The notes under the pieces: generated by a model
What the model was told of the DNA's origin: nothing
Databases searched by the model: none
Seen by the model: the letters and a program-made list of their open reading frames with translations, nothing else
Source: a virus
Length of the DNA stretch: 22,095 nucleotides
IMG/VR virus record: IMGVR_UViG_3300031599_000748
Coordinates: 1 to 22,095 of that record
Strand: one strand, 5' to 3'
Shown: one piece after another, positions 1-6,381 of the stretch
How positions within the stretch are numbered: position 1 is the stretch's first letter
How the letters are laid out: each line of letters starts with the position of its first letter
Position numbers and translations under genes: made by a program

Positions 1-323
1 GTTTGCCTACAAAGGAACGCAGGTATTTGTAATACATCTACACAATCATTAAAGTAAGTTGTAATTATTTCAATCTGTTCAATGTCATGTACATCTGTTA
101 GTGTCTTGACGCCGTATACTTCTTTAATTAATTTAAAGTCATTTAGAGTATTAGCAAGTCCTACACCTCGCTTATTACCTAAGCTAGATCTATTTGCTTT
201 ATCAAAACTTGCTTTAAAAATATATTCAACACCATATTTGTCGCATACTTCTTTGCATCGTTGTGCGATATGTGATGACTGACTTAATGACTCATGCTGG
301 CATGGTCCTGCTATAATTCTCAT
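1..323 (-). CDS. kdsA: 3-deoxy-D-manno-octulosonate 8-phosphate synthase (KdsA), N-terminal part, runs off the window
   Basis: KdsA condenses phosphoenolpyruvate with arabinose 5-phosphate to Kdo-8-phosphate, the first committed step to Kdo. About 107 residues are visible and the C-terminal part lies beyond position 1. Hallmarks seen: IIAGPC at residues 3-8, followed by H-E-S, then FKASFDKANRSS, then a TDVHD stretch and LQIPAFLCRQ at the window edge. The short N-terminus and Cys8 in AGPC match the Aquifex-type, metal-dependent KdsA class, where this Cys is a metal ligand; the E. coli-type enzyme has Asn there. The ATG at 323 overlaps the stop of the upstream small ORF as ATGA, so the two are probably translationally coupled. 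It is the last visible gene of the folE unit. Identity is secure from the motifs. Completeness and the other metal ligands cannot be judged. Confidence 0.93.
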   Translation of the reverse strand, partial: MRIIAGPCQHESLSQSSHIAQRCKEVCDKYGVEYIFKASFDKANRSSLGNKRGVGLANTLNDFKLIKEVYGVKTLTDVHDIEQIEIITTYFNDCVDVLQIPAFLCRQ

Positions 324-502
324 TTTTTTTTTCGTTCCCTACGTGCTTTAGCGTATTCATTTTCTGTACGAGTGTCTACAGCTTCTTTAGTTGATTTGCG
401 CTTTGCTCTTGCAACTTCGCTTTTTCGTACACGCTCACCTTTCGGTGAGGATACTTGACTTTCGTCCAGTGGGTCGTGAAATTCTGTTTCTTTATCTGAC
501 AT
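320..502 (-). CDS. Small basic protein of unknown function, coupled to kdsA
   Basis: A 60-residue, highly charged ORF between folE and kdsA. The N-terminal third is acidic (SDKETEFHDPLDES). The rest is rich in Lys and Arg and ends RRERKKK. No cysteines, no hydrophobic segment and no recognisable domain, so it is probably disordered or helical. An AAGGA sequence lies 9 bases before the ATG. The gene starts 16 bases after folE and ends in an ATGA overlap with kdsA, which supports it being a real operon member. Its last three Lys codons lie in a run of ten A residues on the coding strand that continues into the kdsA start codon. Slippage there could fuse this ORF to KdsA. I do not recognise a family. 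Confidence 0.6.
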   Translation of the reverse strand: MSDKETEFHDPLDESQVSSPKGERVRKSEVARAKRKSTKEAVDTRTENEYAKARRERKKK

Positions 503-518
503 TTATTTTTTCCTTTTG

Positions 519-1205
519 TTATCTAGGAGCAAACTCTTGTTGTAGTTTGATGTTATCAAAGAACTCTTTCTTTGTACCTACATCATCTTTAAATGCACCT
601 TTAAGTACAGTTGTTTGTGTTAAACTACTGTGTGCCATAATTCCTCTGTTCTCACAACAACCGTGTGTTGCTTGAATGTAAACACCTAAGTGTTCTGCAC
701 TAGTTGCTTTCTGTATTTCACGAGCAACGTCATTTGCAAGTTCTTCTTGTAGTGTACCCCGTCTAGCACACCATTGTGCAATACGTGTGTACTTACTAAG
801 TCCAATAAGTTTGTCACTAGCAATAATACCAATGTATGCAACGCCTGCTACTGGCTGGTGATGATGCGAACACATACTTCTAAGTTCACTACGTACTACT
901 AGCATGCCATCATACCGATCATCGCTATCATTTGGAAATGCTGTTGCGTTAGGCATAGCATCATAACGTCCTGCCATAATCTCATTAAAGTACATTTTAG
1001 CAAGTCGCTTTGCTGTACCTTTACTATTAGGATCGTTATACCGATCAATTACAAGTGCATCGAGTACACCTTGAAATGCTGTAGTTGCGTTATTAATAAG
1101 TTCTTCTTTATCGCCTTCTTCCAACACTTCACTTATGTTGTCTCCAGCCCAATAGCGAATACCTGCTTCGTCTAATTTAGTTTTAATCTGTTGTGCTTTG
1201 TTCAA
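519..1205 (-). CDS. folE: GTP cyclohydrolase I (FolE)
   Basis: FolE converts GTP to 7,8-dihydroneopterin triphosphate, the entry step to folates and to 7-deazaguanines (preQ0, queuosine and phage DNA modifications). The 228-residue product is family-sized. Seen in order: a MCSHHH motif at 111-116, where Cys112 and His115 fit the zinc ligands; GLSKYTRI at 135-142; and THGCCENRG at 180-188, where Cys183 fits the third zinc ligand. Start choice: the codon at 1203-1205 is TTG, preceded by GGAG seven bases upstream, and no in-frame ATG occurs for about 70 codons, so a TTG start is well supported. A consensus promoter lies just upstream (1246-1274). It is first in a unit with the 60-residue ORF and kdsA. 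In a phage the likelier role is 7-deazaguanine supply, given the YhhQ-like transporter gene upstream; folate supply is the alternative. Confidence 0.95.
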   Translation of the reverse strand: MNKAQQIKTKLDEAGIRYWAGDNISEVLEEGDKEELINNATTAFQGVLDALVIDRYNDPNSKGTAKRLAKMYFNEIMAGRYDAMPNATAFPNDSDDRYDGMLVVRSELRSMCSHHHQPVAGVAYIGIIASDKLIGLSKYTRIAQWCARRGTLQEELANDVAREIQKATSAEHLGVYIQATHGCCENRGIMAHSSLTQTTVLKGAFKDDVGTKKEFFDNIKLQQEFAPR

Positions 1206-1221
1206 TTTACTTCTCCGAGTT

Positions 1222-1239
1222 TAAGACGTGGATGTCTTA
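1222..1239 (-). other. Stem-loop at the predicted 5' end of the folE transcript
   Basis: A perfect 6-bp inverted repeat (TAAGAC / GTCTTA) with a 6-base loop lies between the folE promoter and the folE RBS. The transcript predicted from the -10 box at 1246-1251 would begin at about 1239, so this hairpin would form the very 5' end of the mRNA. Terminal hairpins of this kind are known to protect mRNAs from 5'-end-dependent decay. That role here is inference. Confidence 0.4.
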
Positions 1240-1245
1240 TAGTTT

Positions 1246-1274
1246 ATTATACAATAGTATTTAGGTTTTGTCAA
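1246..1274 (-). promoter_or_regulatory. Perfect sigma-70-type promoter for folE
   Basis: On the minus strand a TTGACA -35 box (1269-1274) and a TATAAT -10 box (1246-1251) are separated by exactly 17 bases, a full match to the sigma-70 consensus. The predicted start is near 1239, 34 bases before the folE start codon. The -35 box lies inside the 3' end of the upstream methyltransferase gene. A promoter this strong, read by unmodified host polymerase, suggests early expression of the folE unit. Confidence 0.85.
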
Positions 1275-1830
1275 TTACTTTTTTTTGAATAGCGATATCT
1301 AATTTACCCTTAACACTTAGTACGTTGTATATTATGTCGCCATCTATATTCTCATTTAGTTTCTTAGTCCACCAACGCTGATCTTCAATGATCAAATGTG
1401 CATTGTCCCCATTAGGCAATGTCTTACGTGCCCGGACTGTATCTATTCTAAGCCATATAAATTTATTTGATATAGTGTTTATGTGTGCTAGTACATTTAC
1501 TAAGAACGTAGGTTCTATATGTTCTAACACGTCACAGGAAAAGACACAGTCAAATGTACCTTTTCGAATTCTATTAAACTTGTCAACTGCTGGATCATAA
1601 CCTTCAACAACTGTGTTGGGATAACTAGATTGCAAATGGGCTAAGATTGCTCCTTTGCCGCATCCGTAATCTAACATTGTCGCTGGCTGCCAATCTGTCA
1701 TTAATGAAACAAAATGACCTAATGGTTTAACTTTGCCACCAAAACCGTTACTTCGATTTTGATTTCCATGTATGCGCTTTAACGCATTAATGTAATGTGC
1801 AGTAATTAAACCTTTAGATAGTTTGCTCAT
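1261..1830 (-). CDS. Class I SAM-dependent methyltransferase
   Basis: A 189-residue protein with a Rossmann-type methyltransferase core. SAM-binding motif I is MLDYGCGKG at residues 52-60, an acidic residue ending the second strand is in GYDP (Asp79), and FDCVFSCDVLEHI at 93-105 matches the motif IV/post-motif region of methyltransferase 11/12-type enzymes. The C-terminal third (residues ~125-189) probably completes the fold and the substrate site. There is no PPY or other base-methylation signature, so a DNA target is not indicated; a small molecule, sugar or lipid is more typical of this class. Its ATG overlaps the stop of the lysine-rich gene as TAATG, and the folE promoter overlaps its 3' end. 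The substrate is unknown. Confidence 0.85.
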   Translation of the reverse strand: MSKLSKGLITAHYINALKRIHGNQNRSNGFGGKVKPLGHFVSLMTDWQPATMLDYGCGKGAILAHLQSSYPNTVVEGYDPAVDKFNRIRKGTFDCVFSCDVLEHIEPTFLVNVLAHINTISNKFIWLRIDTVRARKTLPNGDNAHLIIEDQRWWTKKLNENIDGDIIYNVLSVKGKLDIAIQKKVIDKT

Positions 1831-2087
1831 TAAGTAGCTTTTTTCTTAGCAGTAGTTTTCTTAGTAGCTGGCTTCTTAATAGCCTTTACAACTTTTTTAT
1901 TAGCTACAGCTTTAGCAGTAGTCTTGTTCTTAGCTACAGCTTTATCTACAACTTTCTTAGTTGAGGTTTTCTTAACTACTTTCTTTGTGTGAAGTTTAGA
2001 TTCATCCATTGGAGGATCAGCTACTGGACGTTCTTCCACTTCGTTAATCACACTCCAATTAAATAACCCTTTAAACCAATTTAACAT
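1830..2087 (-). CDS. Small histone H1-like lysine/alanine-rich protein
   Basis: An 85-residue protein in two parts. Residues 1-15 (MLNWFKGLFNWSV) form a short amphipathic, tryptophan-rich segment. From about residue 33 to the end the chain is almost only Lys, Ala, Thr and Val, with repeated KKVV, TKK and AKK units resembling the C-terminal tails of histone H1, bacterial AlgP/Hc1-like proteins and some ribosome-associated tails. The family behaviour of such tails is non-specific nucleic-acid binding. A strong AAGGAG lies 8 bases before the ATG, suggesting high expression. The stop overlaps the next gene's start as TAATG. Possible roles are DNA condensation or an internal virion protein; the Trp-rich start could also touch membranes. 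Function is inferred from composition only. Confidence 0.7.
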   Translation of the reverse strand: MLNWFKGLFNWSVINEVEERPVADPPMDESKLHTKKVVKKTSTKKVVDKAVAKNKTTAKAVANKKVVKAIKKPATKKTTAKKKAT

Positions 2088-2114
2088 ACTTTTCTCCTTT
2101 TATTTTATTTTGAT

Positions 2115-2141
2115 GATGCTATAGCATTATGCTATAGCATC
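2115..2141 (-). repeat. 11-bp perfect inverted repeat (stem-loop) between the YhhQ-like and lysine-rich genes
   Basis: GATGCTATAGC at 2115-2125 and its exact complement at 2131-2141 flank a 5-base loop. It sits in the 63-base gap after the transporter stop and before the RBS of the lysine-rich gene. On the transcribed strand it is followed by an A-rich stretch rather than a U-run, so it is not a classical intrinsic terminator. An RNA-processing or mRNA-stability element that uncouples the two genes is more likely. Confidence 0.6.
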
Positions 2142-2150
2142 GTGAGTAAA

Positions 2151-2762
2151 TTATCCTTGGGCTGTGTCTTCTGTACGTCCTTTGATGTAACGTAATAAGA
2201 ATCCGTATGCCGGAAGGAAGATAATTAATCCTACTGCAATTTTTAAGCCTGCTTGGCTTGTAGCAATTTCCATCCAGTTAGCTGCCATATACTCATCTGC
2301 TGAGTTATTAAACGCTACTGCAAAGAATGTGTAACTGTCAATTACGTTTGCAACAATTGTTGACAATGCCGGAGCAATCCACCACTGCTTTGACCAGTTC
2401 TCACGGAAGTATTGGAACACATATACATCAAGGAATGTACCTACTGCATACGCTGTTGCACTTGCAAAACCAATACGCATTGCTACGCTTTCCGGTGCGC
2501 CTTCTGCTAGAACCACTGCAATACTTGTAATGATTGCAATTGGATATGCTGCCGCAATAGTTGCTCGAGCAATGTTCTTACCTAACATACGTACTGTTAA
2601 GTCAGTTGCTAGAATAACTAGTGGGAATGTAAATGCGGCCCACGTTAGTTTAAAGCCTAGTATTTCAACTGGTATTGAAACTAAGGCGTTGCTTACTGTA
2701 ATTACTATAACTTGCAATAGTGCAAGTTTTAGCATCATTGTTTTATCAATATTTTTAAACAT
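2151..2762 (-). CDS. yhhQ: YhhQ/VUT-family queuosine-precursor transporter, integral membrane protein
   Basis: A 203-residue, strongly hydrophobic protein with about six membrane segments (roughly residues 12-30, 37-57, 68-88, 95-115, 128-150 and 172-192). Family hallmarks seen are FPLVILATDLTVRMLGK in the second/third segment region, AVGTFLDVYVFQYFR, and SKQWWIAPALSTIVANVIDS. The family (PF02592) imports 7-deazaguanine precursors such as preQ0 or preQ1 across the inner membrane; homologs have been reported in phages. Cotranscription with a cupin and the lysine-rich protein is likely, and folE lies about 0.95 kb downstream. The RBS is modest (AGGAAAG). The substrate assignment rests on family membership, not on visible residues. 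Confidence 0.85.
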   Translation of the reverse strand: MFKNIDKTMMLKLALLQVIVITVSNALVSIPVEILGFKLTWAAFTFPLVILATDLTVRMLGKNIARATIAAAYPIAIITSIAVVLAEGAPESVAMRIGFASATAYAVGTFLDVYVFQYFRENWSKQWWIAPALSTIVANVIDSYTFFAVAFNNSADEYMAANWMEIATSQAGLKIAVGLIIFLPAYGFLLRYIKGRTEDTAQG

Positions 2763-2765
2763 ATT

Positions 2766-3128
2766 TTACTTCTTTCCTGTTGATGTGCCACTTGTACGAC
2801 GAACAATATCATCGTGATTAAATTCAGCCCAGTACAATTCAAAAGCGACACCGTCTTCTAAACCTTCAAACTGGTGAATCTTGCCTGGCTTCACTTGCGT
2901 AAAGTCTCCTGCTTTAAGAATAGTTTCATCAACTAGTCCTTGGTCATCTTGCCAAACGCGGACAATCATCTTGCCCGATTCAACAAAAAATCCATTCCAT
3001 TTAAATTCATGTGCGTGTTCACTACATTTGAATCCTGCATTAAAGTTAATGCGGTGAAACTCTAATGCTCCGTTTGCATGGATCAGCTCTGTGGCTCCCC
3101 ATACTTTTCCTGCTTTGATTCCCATCAT
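2766..3128 (-). CDS. Single-domain cupin protein
   Basis: A 120-residue small beta-barrel cupin. Metal-ligand histidines can be placed at His38 and His40 (SEHAHEF) and at His85 (KPGKIHQF, cupin motif 2). The canonical motif-1 glutamate position is not conserved. The gene starts with two consecutive ATG codons; the AAGGAG at about 3133-3138 fits the second (3125) slightly better. It lies 3 bases upstream of the YhhQ-like gene and 9 after a hypothetical gene, in the uvsW unit. Similar small cupins occur widely in marine phages next to carbohydrate genes, but cupins range from sugar epimerases and isomerases to binding proteins. No substrate can be assigned. Confidence 0.8.
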   Translation of the reverse strand: MMGIKAGKVWGATELIHANGALEFHRINFNAGFKCSEHAHEFKWNGFFVESGKMIVRVWQDDQGLVDETILKAGDFTQVKPGKIHQFEGLEDGVAFELYWAEFNHDDIVRRTSGTSTGKK

Positions 3129-3137
3129 ATCTCTCCT

Positions 3138-3644
3138 TTACATTAATTCTGCGTATTCTATTATTTCACATTGTCGTGAAATGTCTTTTACAAAAAATGC
3201 ACATAGTGGATTTTTACCTTCGGTGATTGGAACACTTAGTAACTGTCCATTTTTCATCTTAGGAAAATACCATTTTACATCATTGTAAAAATTAAGTATT
3301 TTTATTTCAGCAAAATCTGTTTTAAAACTTTTTAAAGGGTTAAACAAAAATGCTTCAAATCCTCTATCATTTAAACTAGTTAGCGGAAGTACTTCTAGGT
3401 CATTTCCACTCTGGCTATCGCCAACTGCTATGCACCAGTCTAACGGCATTGTAACTTGATGTCCTCCAATGTCCAACAACATTGCCGGAGCACTAAATGA
3501 CTCTAAAAAGATTAAAGGCACAAAAAAGAAATCAGGTTCTTTAGGATTGCTATTATCTAATACACTAAACCGTATATCGTCTTCAATTGTATCTGGGAGA
3601 TTGTTAAGCAAAAAGCATTCATTTTCTAATGTAAGTATTCTCAT
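3138..3644 (-). CDS. Conserved-looking hypothetical protein downstream of uvsW
   Basis: A 168-residue soluble protein, probably mostly beta-strand. It has no signal peptide or membrane segment. Notable stretches are DDIRFSVLDN, PLDWCIAVGDSQSG (residues ~67-80), EAFLFNPLKSF and the C-terminal block DVKWYFPKMKNGQLLSVPI. It follows uvsW after 3 bases with no clear RBS, suggesting coupled translation. I recall similar proteins beside replication genes in marine T4-like phages, but no function is known to me. The position suggests a replication, recombination or late-transcription accessory. That is inference. Confidence 0.65.
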   Translation of the reverse strand: MRILTLENECFLLNNLPDTIEDDIRFSVLDNSNPKEPDFFFVPLIFLESFSAPAMLLDIGGHQVTMPLDWCIAVGDSQSGNDLEVLPLTSLNDRGFEAFLFNPLKSFKTDFAEIKILNFYNDVKWYFPKMKNGQLLSVPITEGKNPLCAFFVKDISRQCEIIEYAELM

Positions 3645-3647
3645 ATA

Positions 3648-5111
3648 TTAATTCCAGTCGATTTTTTCTATTGTAAATGGGTACTCAGCTTCTTTGTAAA
3701 ATTTCTTACGTTGAGTTAAGTGTCGCTTCGCGTACTTGCAGGTTGATGTCAAGTCCCAAATTTGTACGAAGTCTTTATCTTTTGCCTTACGAACGCCACG
3801 TCCGATTGATTGTATTACTCTTACGAAAGACTTACCTGGCTCAAGTAACACTAAGTTGAAGATACGAGGAATGTTAAGGCCAACTGCCGCTACACCGTAT
3901 GTTGCAATAATAACTTCATTGGTGCCTTCCTTGATTGTATCGTAAGTTTCTTTTCTATCTTTTACTTTTACACTTCCGCTAACAAAGGTACTGCCTGGCA
4001 TTAGTTCTGCAAGTGTTTGCCCTGCACTAATTCTATCTACTAGTATTAGCGTGTTGCCTGTTTGTGATACTTGTGTTAACATCTTAGCAATGTAAGCTAA
4101 TCGGGTTTCATTTGATGTCAAGTACTTTAGCTCTGCCTGGTAATCAGAATGTGCTACTGTGTCAATTAGCTGACATACATTTACGTGACATGCTGATAGT
4201 ACACCCTTGTCTTGTAATTCTTTTGCAGTAATATTTCCAATTACTGGACCCAAACTTGCATGTATACTTTCAAACTCGAACGCTTCTTTAGGTACTGTGC
4301 CAGTTAGTCCCCAGCGTATCGGAGCATTGCGTAAGTTTTGTGTAAGTAAGTTTTTAAGTACTTCAGCTTTTGCTTGGTGTACTTCGTCGATAATAATTGT
4401 GCTTACACCGCTAAGAAACTCTGTAAGACTCAACTTTGCTGTTCCGTCTTTTGTTTTCTTATCTAAAATGTTTAATGACTGCCATGTACAGATAGTATGT
4501 GTACAGCCTAGCATCTTCCTATCGCCGAAGTACACCCCAACATCGAGCCCACAGTTAATATAGTCTTCTTCTGTTTGTTCTACTAACGACTTGTTAGGAA
4601 CAATGACTAGACTACGACCGTAAGGCTCAGTTATGTGTGATAGTGTTGCTGTAGTAATTGTTTTACCTGCACCAGTAGCAATCTGTTGCAAGCTCTGTGG
4701 ATTGTTAAGAAAGTTATTAATAGCTTCTACTTGATAGTCACGCAAGATAATTTCTGTGCCTGCTACAGGATGTCCTTCGGGCCAACACACACCTTGGTCT
4801 GCCCAATAGCGTTCTGTGACCGGAGTAAACTTTAAATCAATTGGATTACGATTGTCTTCAATTGCTGTAATTTCTACATTGTACTTTTGTAATACTTTTT
4901 GAATAGTTCCTAAGTGATTAACATAACCACTGCCGCCTAAACCAAAGAAAGCAACTTTACCATCCCAGCGTCCTAACTTGTACTGCGGCATATACTTTGC
5001 ATACGGCACTTCAAACTTGAGTGCCTGAGATAGCTTGCGCCGCATGTCAACGTCTAGACCTTCTAACTTAATGTTTACTTCGTCTTGTATAATTAGTTTA
5101 CATGTTGCCAT
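3648..5111 (-). CDS. uvsW: UvsW recombination helicase/ATPase
   Basis: A 487-residue superfamily 2 helicase, close to T4 UvsW in length. UvsW unwinds branched DNA and R-loops, drives branch migration and ends origin-dependent replication in T4. Seen in order: an N-terminal DNA-binding domain (1-~115) with LGRWDGKVAFF; Q-motif-like LRDYQ at 123-127; Walker A ATGAGKT at 145-151; DEVH box at 242-245; LTGT motif III at 269-272; motif IV/V region ATYGVAAVGLNIP at 403-415; and QSIGRGVRK motif VI at 434-442. All catalytic motifs are intact. The start ATG overlaps the preceding stop as TAATG. A candidate promoter inside the upstream gene (5297-5325) may add expression. Confidence 0.96.
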   Translation of the reverse strand: MATCKLIIQDEVNIKLEGLDVDMRRKLSQALKFEVPYAKYMPQYKLGRWDGKVAFFGLGGSGYVNHLGTIQKVLQKYNVEITAIEDNRNPIDLKFTPVTERYWADQGVCWPEGHPVAGTEIILRDYQVEAINNFLNNPQSLQQIATGAGKTITTATLSHITEPYGRSLVIVPNKSLVEQTEEDYINCGLDVGVYFGDRKMLGCTHTICTWQSLNILDKKTKDGTAKLSLTEFLSGVSTIIIDEVHQAKAEVLKNLLTQNLRNAPIRWGLTGTVPKEAFEFESIHASLGPVIGNITAKELQDKGVLSACHVNVCQLIDTVAHSDYQAELKYLTSNETRLAYIAKMLTQVSQTGNTLILVDRISAGQTLAELMPGSTFVSGSVKVKDRKETYDTIKEGTNEVIIATYGVAAVGLNIPRIFNLVLLEPGKSFVRVIQSIGRGVRKAKDKDFVQIWDLTSTCKYAKRHLTQRKKFYKEAEYPFTIEKIDWN

Positions 5112-6346
5112 TAAAGTTTCTCTATGTTTACGTTAAAGCCCTTAGCCATCGGAGTAACATCTGTGTCATAATGAATAACTAAATCTTTTGCAGATGCCAC
5201 ACAGTCAACTCTAGAGTTCCTAGTACTACCCATATACAGAGTAGTACTATTATTCCAGTCTGATGTTAGTACAGGTTTTGGATACTTTGTATTATTAATA
5301 TACACTATCTTAGTGGTTTTGTCAACCTTATTATTAATACCATTATTTTTAACGTATTTGTTAAATGGATGATTACTGTCCGCATTATTATCTACTCTAA
5401 ACATAACTGATATTTCTGAATTGTTAATAAAGCCTTGCACTGCTGAGTGTGTACTAATTAATTGATTTAATATTTCCTCATCGTTTGCTGATAATACTAC
5501 TAACAATGGAAATCTATTCAATTCTAATAGACCTGCATACACTGCATTTAATGACCAATTGTTGCTGTTTACAAAAACAATGTTAGCTGTTCTTCGTATT
5601 ATCTTTTGTGTAAGTGGAGATAATACATTTATTGAATTGTCTAATTCAGGTTGATCAAAATATTCTAATCCGTACTGTAACCCTTTATCTTTAAACCTAT
5701 ATAACGGAGTATCTTTAGGATCTCCTATGTCTGAAATAATATAGTCTATTGTCTTACTTGGTAAATTCTTTAGTTCCACATTGTATACTCCCGGAATGTA
5801 GTCTTGCGGACTGTTAACTATAACCGCAATCTTTTCAAAGGCTTCTAATAATTGAGGTTCAATTAAAAAAGTTCCCCGCTCTTTTACATCCTTAACGACA
5901 TCGTGTATCGTTACTTCGTTCAATTCAAAGTGATGTAAGTGTGTGCCTTTATCATGTGAGTAATGTTTCTTGTGTTTCCAAGCTAACTTTTCCATTAAGC
6001 CAATATACTTCTTACTAAATGGAAACCTAATACCGATACATTGTTTGCCGTTGTGTTCTACAACTTTAACCCAATGACTCCTGTCAATCTGACGTAGAGG
6101 CATCCGCAATGTATCTAATGCAATATAAAAATTATCAATAGAAGCGAACTGGTCAGAATACGATGTAGTTAATTTAAGTTTAACTACATTGTATTGTCTG
6201 TCAGTAAATGCTGTTCCGTTGAACACTTGTCTAGCAATGCTAGATAAGATAGTGTAATCTTCAGATTGTACCTTAAACGGTACGTCACTAGTGTCTACTA
6301 AACCCACTAGTGCCTCAAGGCAGTCTTCGATTGTTTTTATATTCAT
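5111..6346 (-). CDS. Hypothetical 411-residue protein co-transcribed with uvsW
   Basis: A soluble protein with a mixed alpha/beta look. The N-terminal half (1-~165) is basic and His-rich (WKHKKHYSHDKGTHLHHF around residues 124-142). The C-terminal half (~245-411) contains regularly spaced beta strands such as ANIVFVNSNNW, PLLVVLSAND and ISVMFRVDN, then a run rich in Asn/Ser, then DLVIHYDTDV. No Walker or nuclease motif is visible. It is the first gene after the promoter at 6353-6381 and overlaps uvsW by one base (TAATG), so the two products are made together and may act together in recombination. No RBS precedes its ATG, and the predicted transcript start falls on or next to that ATG. I do not recognise a named family. 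Confidence 0.8.
   Translation of the reverse strand: MNIKTIEDCLEALVGLVDTSDVPFKVQSEDYTILSSIARQVFNGTAFTDRQYNVVKLKLTTSYSDQFASIDNFYIALDTLRMPLRQIDRSHWVKVVEHNGKQCIGIRFPFSKKYIGLMEKLAWKHKKHYSHDKGTHLHHFELNEVTIHDVVKDVKERGTFLIEPQLLEAFEKIAVIVNSPQDYIPGVYNVELKNLPSKTIDYIISDIGDPKDTPLYRFKDKGLQYGLEYFDQPELDNSINVLSPLTQKIIRRTANIVFVNSNNWSLNAVYAGLLELNRFPLLVVLSANDEEILNQLISTHSAVQGFINNSEISVMFRVDNNADSNHPFNKYVKNNGINNKVDKTTKIVYINNTKYPKPVLTSDWNNSTTLYMGSTRNSRVDCVASAKDLVIHYDTDVTPMAKGFNVNIEKL
5221..5249 (-). repeat. 9-bp perfect inverted repeat within the 411-residue gene
   Basis: TAGTACTAC (5221-5229) and GTAGTACTA (5241-5249) are exact complements around an 11-base loop, near the 3' end of the gene upstream of uvsW and about 110 bases before the uvsW start. 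No U-run follows on either strand. It could be an operator-like dyad or an RNA hairpin, or simply a by-product of Ser-Thr codons. Confidence 0.4.
5297..5325 (-). promoter_or_regulatory. Candidate intragenic sigma-70-type promoter upstream of uvsW
   Basis: A TTGACA (5320-5325) and a TATATT (5297-5302) are spaced by 17 bases on the minus strand, one mismatch from consensus overall. The transcript would start near 5290 and lead uvsW by about 180 bases. Its location inside a coding region and the AT-rich background make a chance match possible. Confidence 0.4.
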
Positions 6347-6352
6347 ACAACT

Positions 6353-6381
6353 ATTATAACGTATTATAGCTTAGAAGTCAA
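6353..6381 (-). promoter_or_regulatory. Near-consensus sigma-70-type promoter for the uvsW unit
   Basis: TTGACT (6376-6381) and TATAAT (6353-6358) are separated by 17 bases on the minus strand, one mismatch in twelve. A second TATAAT lies at 6363-6368 but lacks a -35 box at the right distance. The promoter overlaps the 3' end of the glycosyltransferase gene ending at 6364. The predicted start is about 6346, the first base of the next gene's ATG, so the mRNA may be leaderless. Confidence 0.75.

Noticed and set aside
434-449. CTCACC/GGTGAG hairpin with a 4-base loop within the small basic ORF
   Set aside because: Only 6 bp, inside a coding region, no U-run, and not close enough to the kdsA start to control it convincingly.
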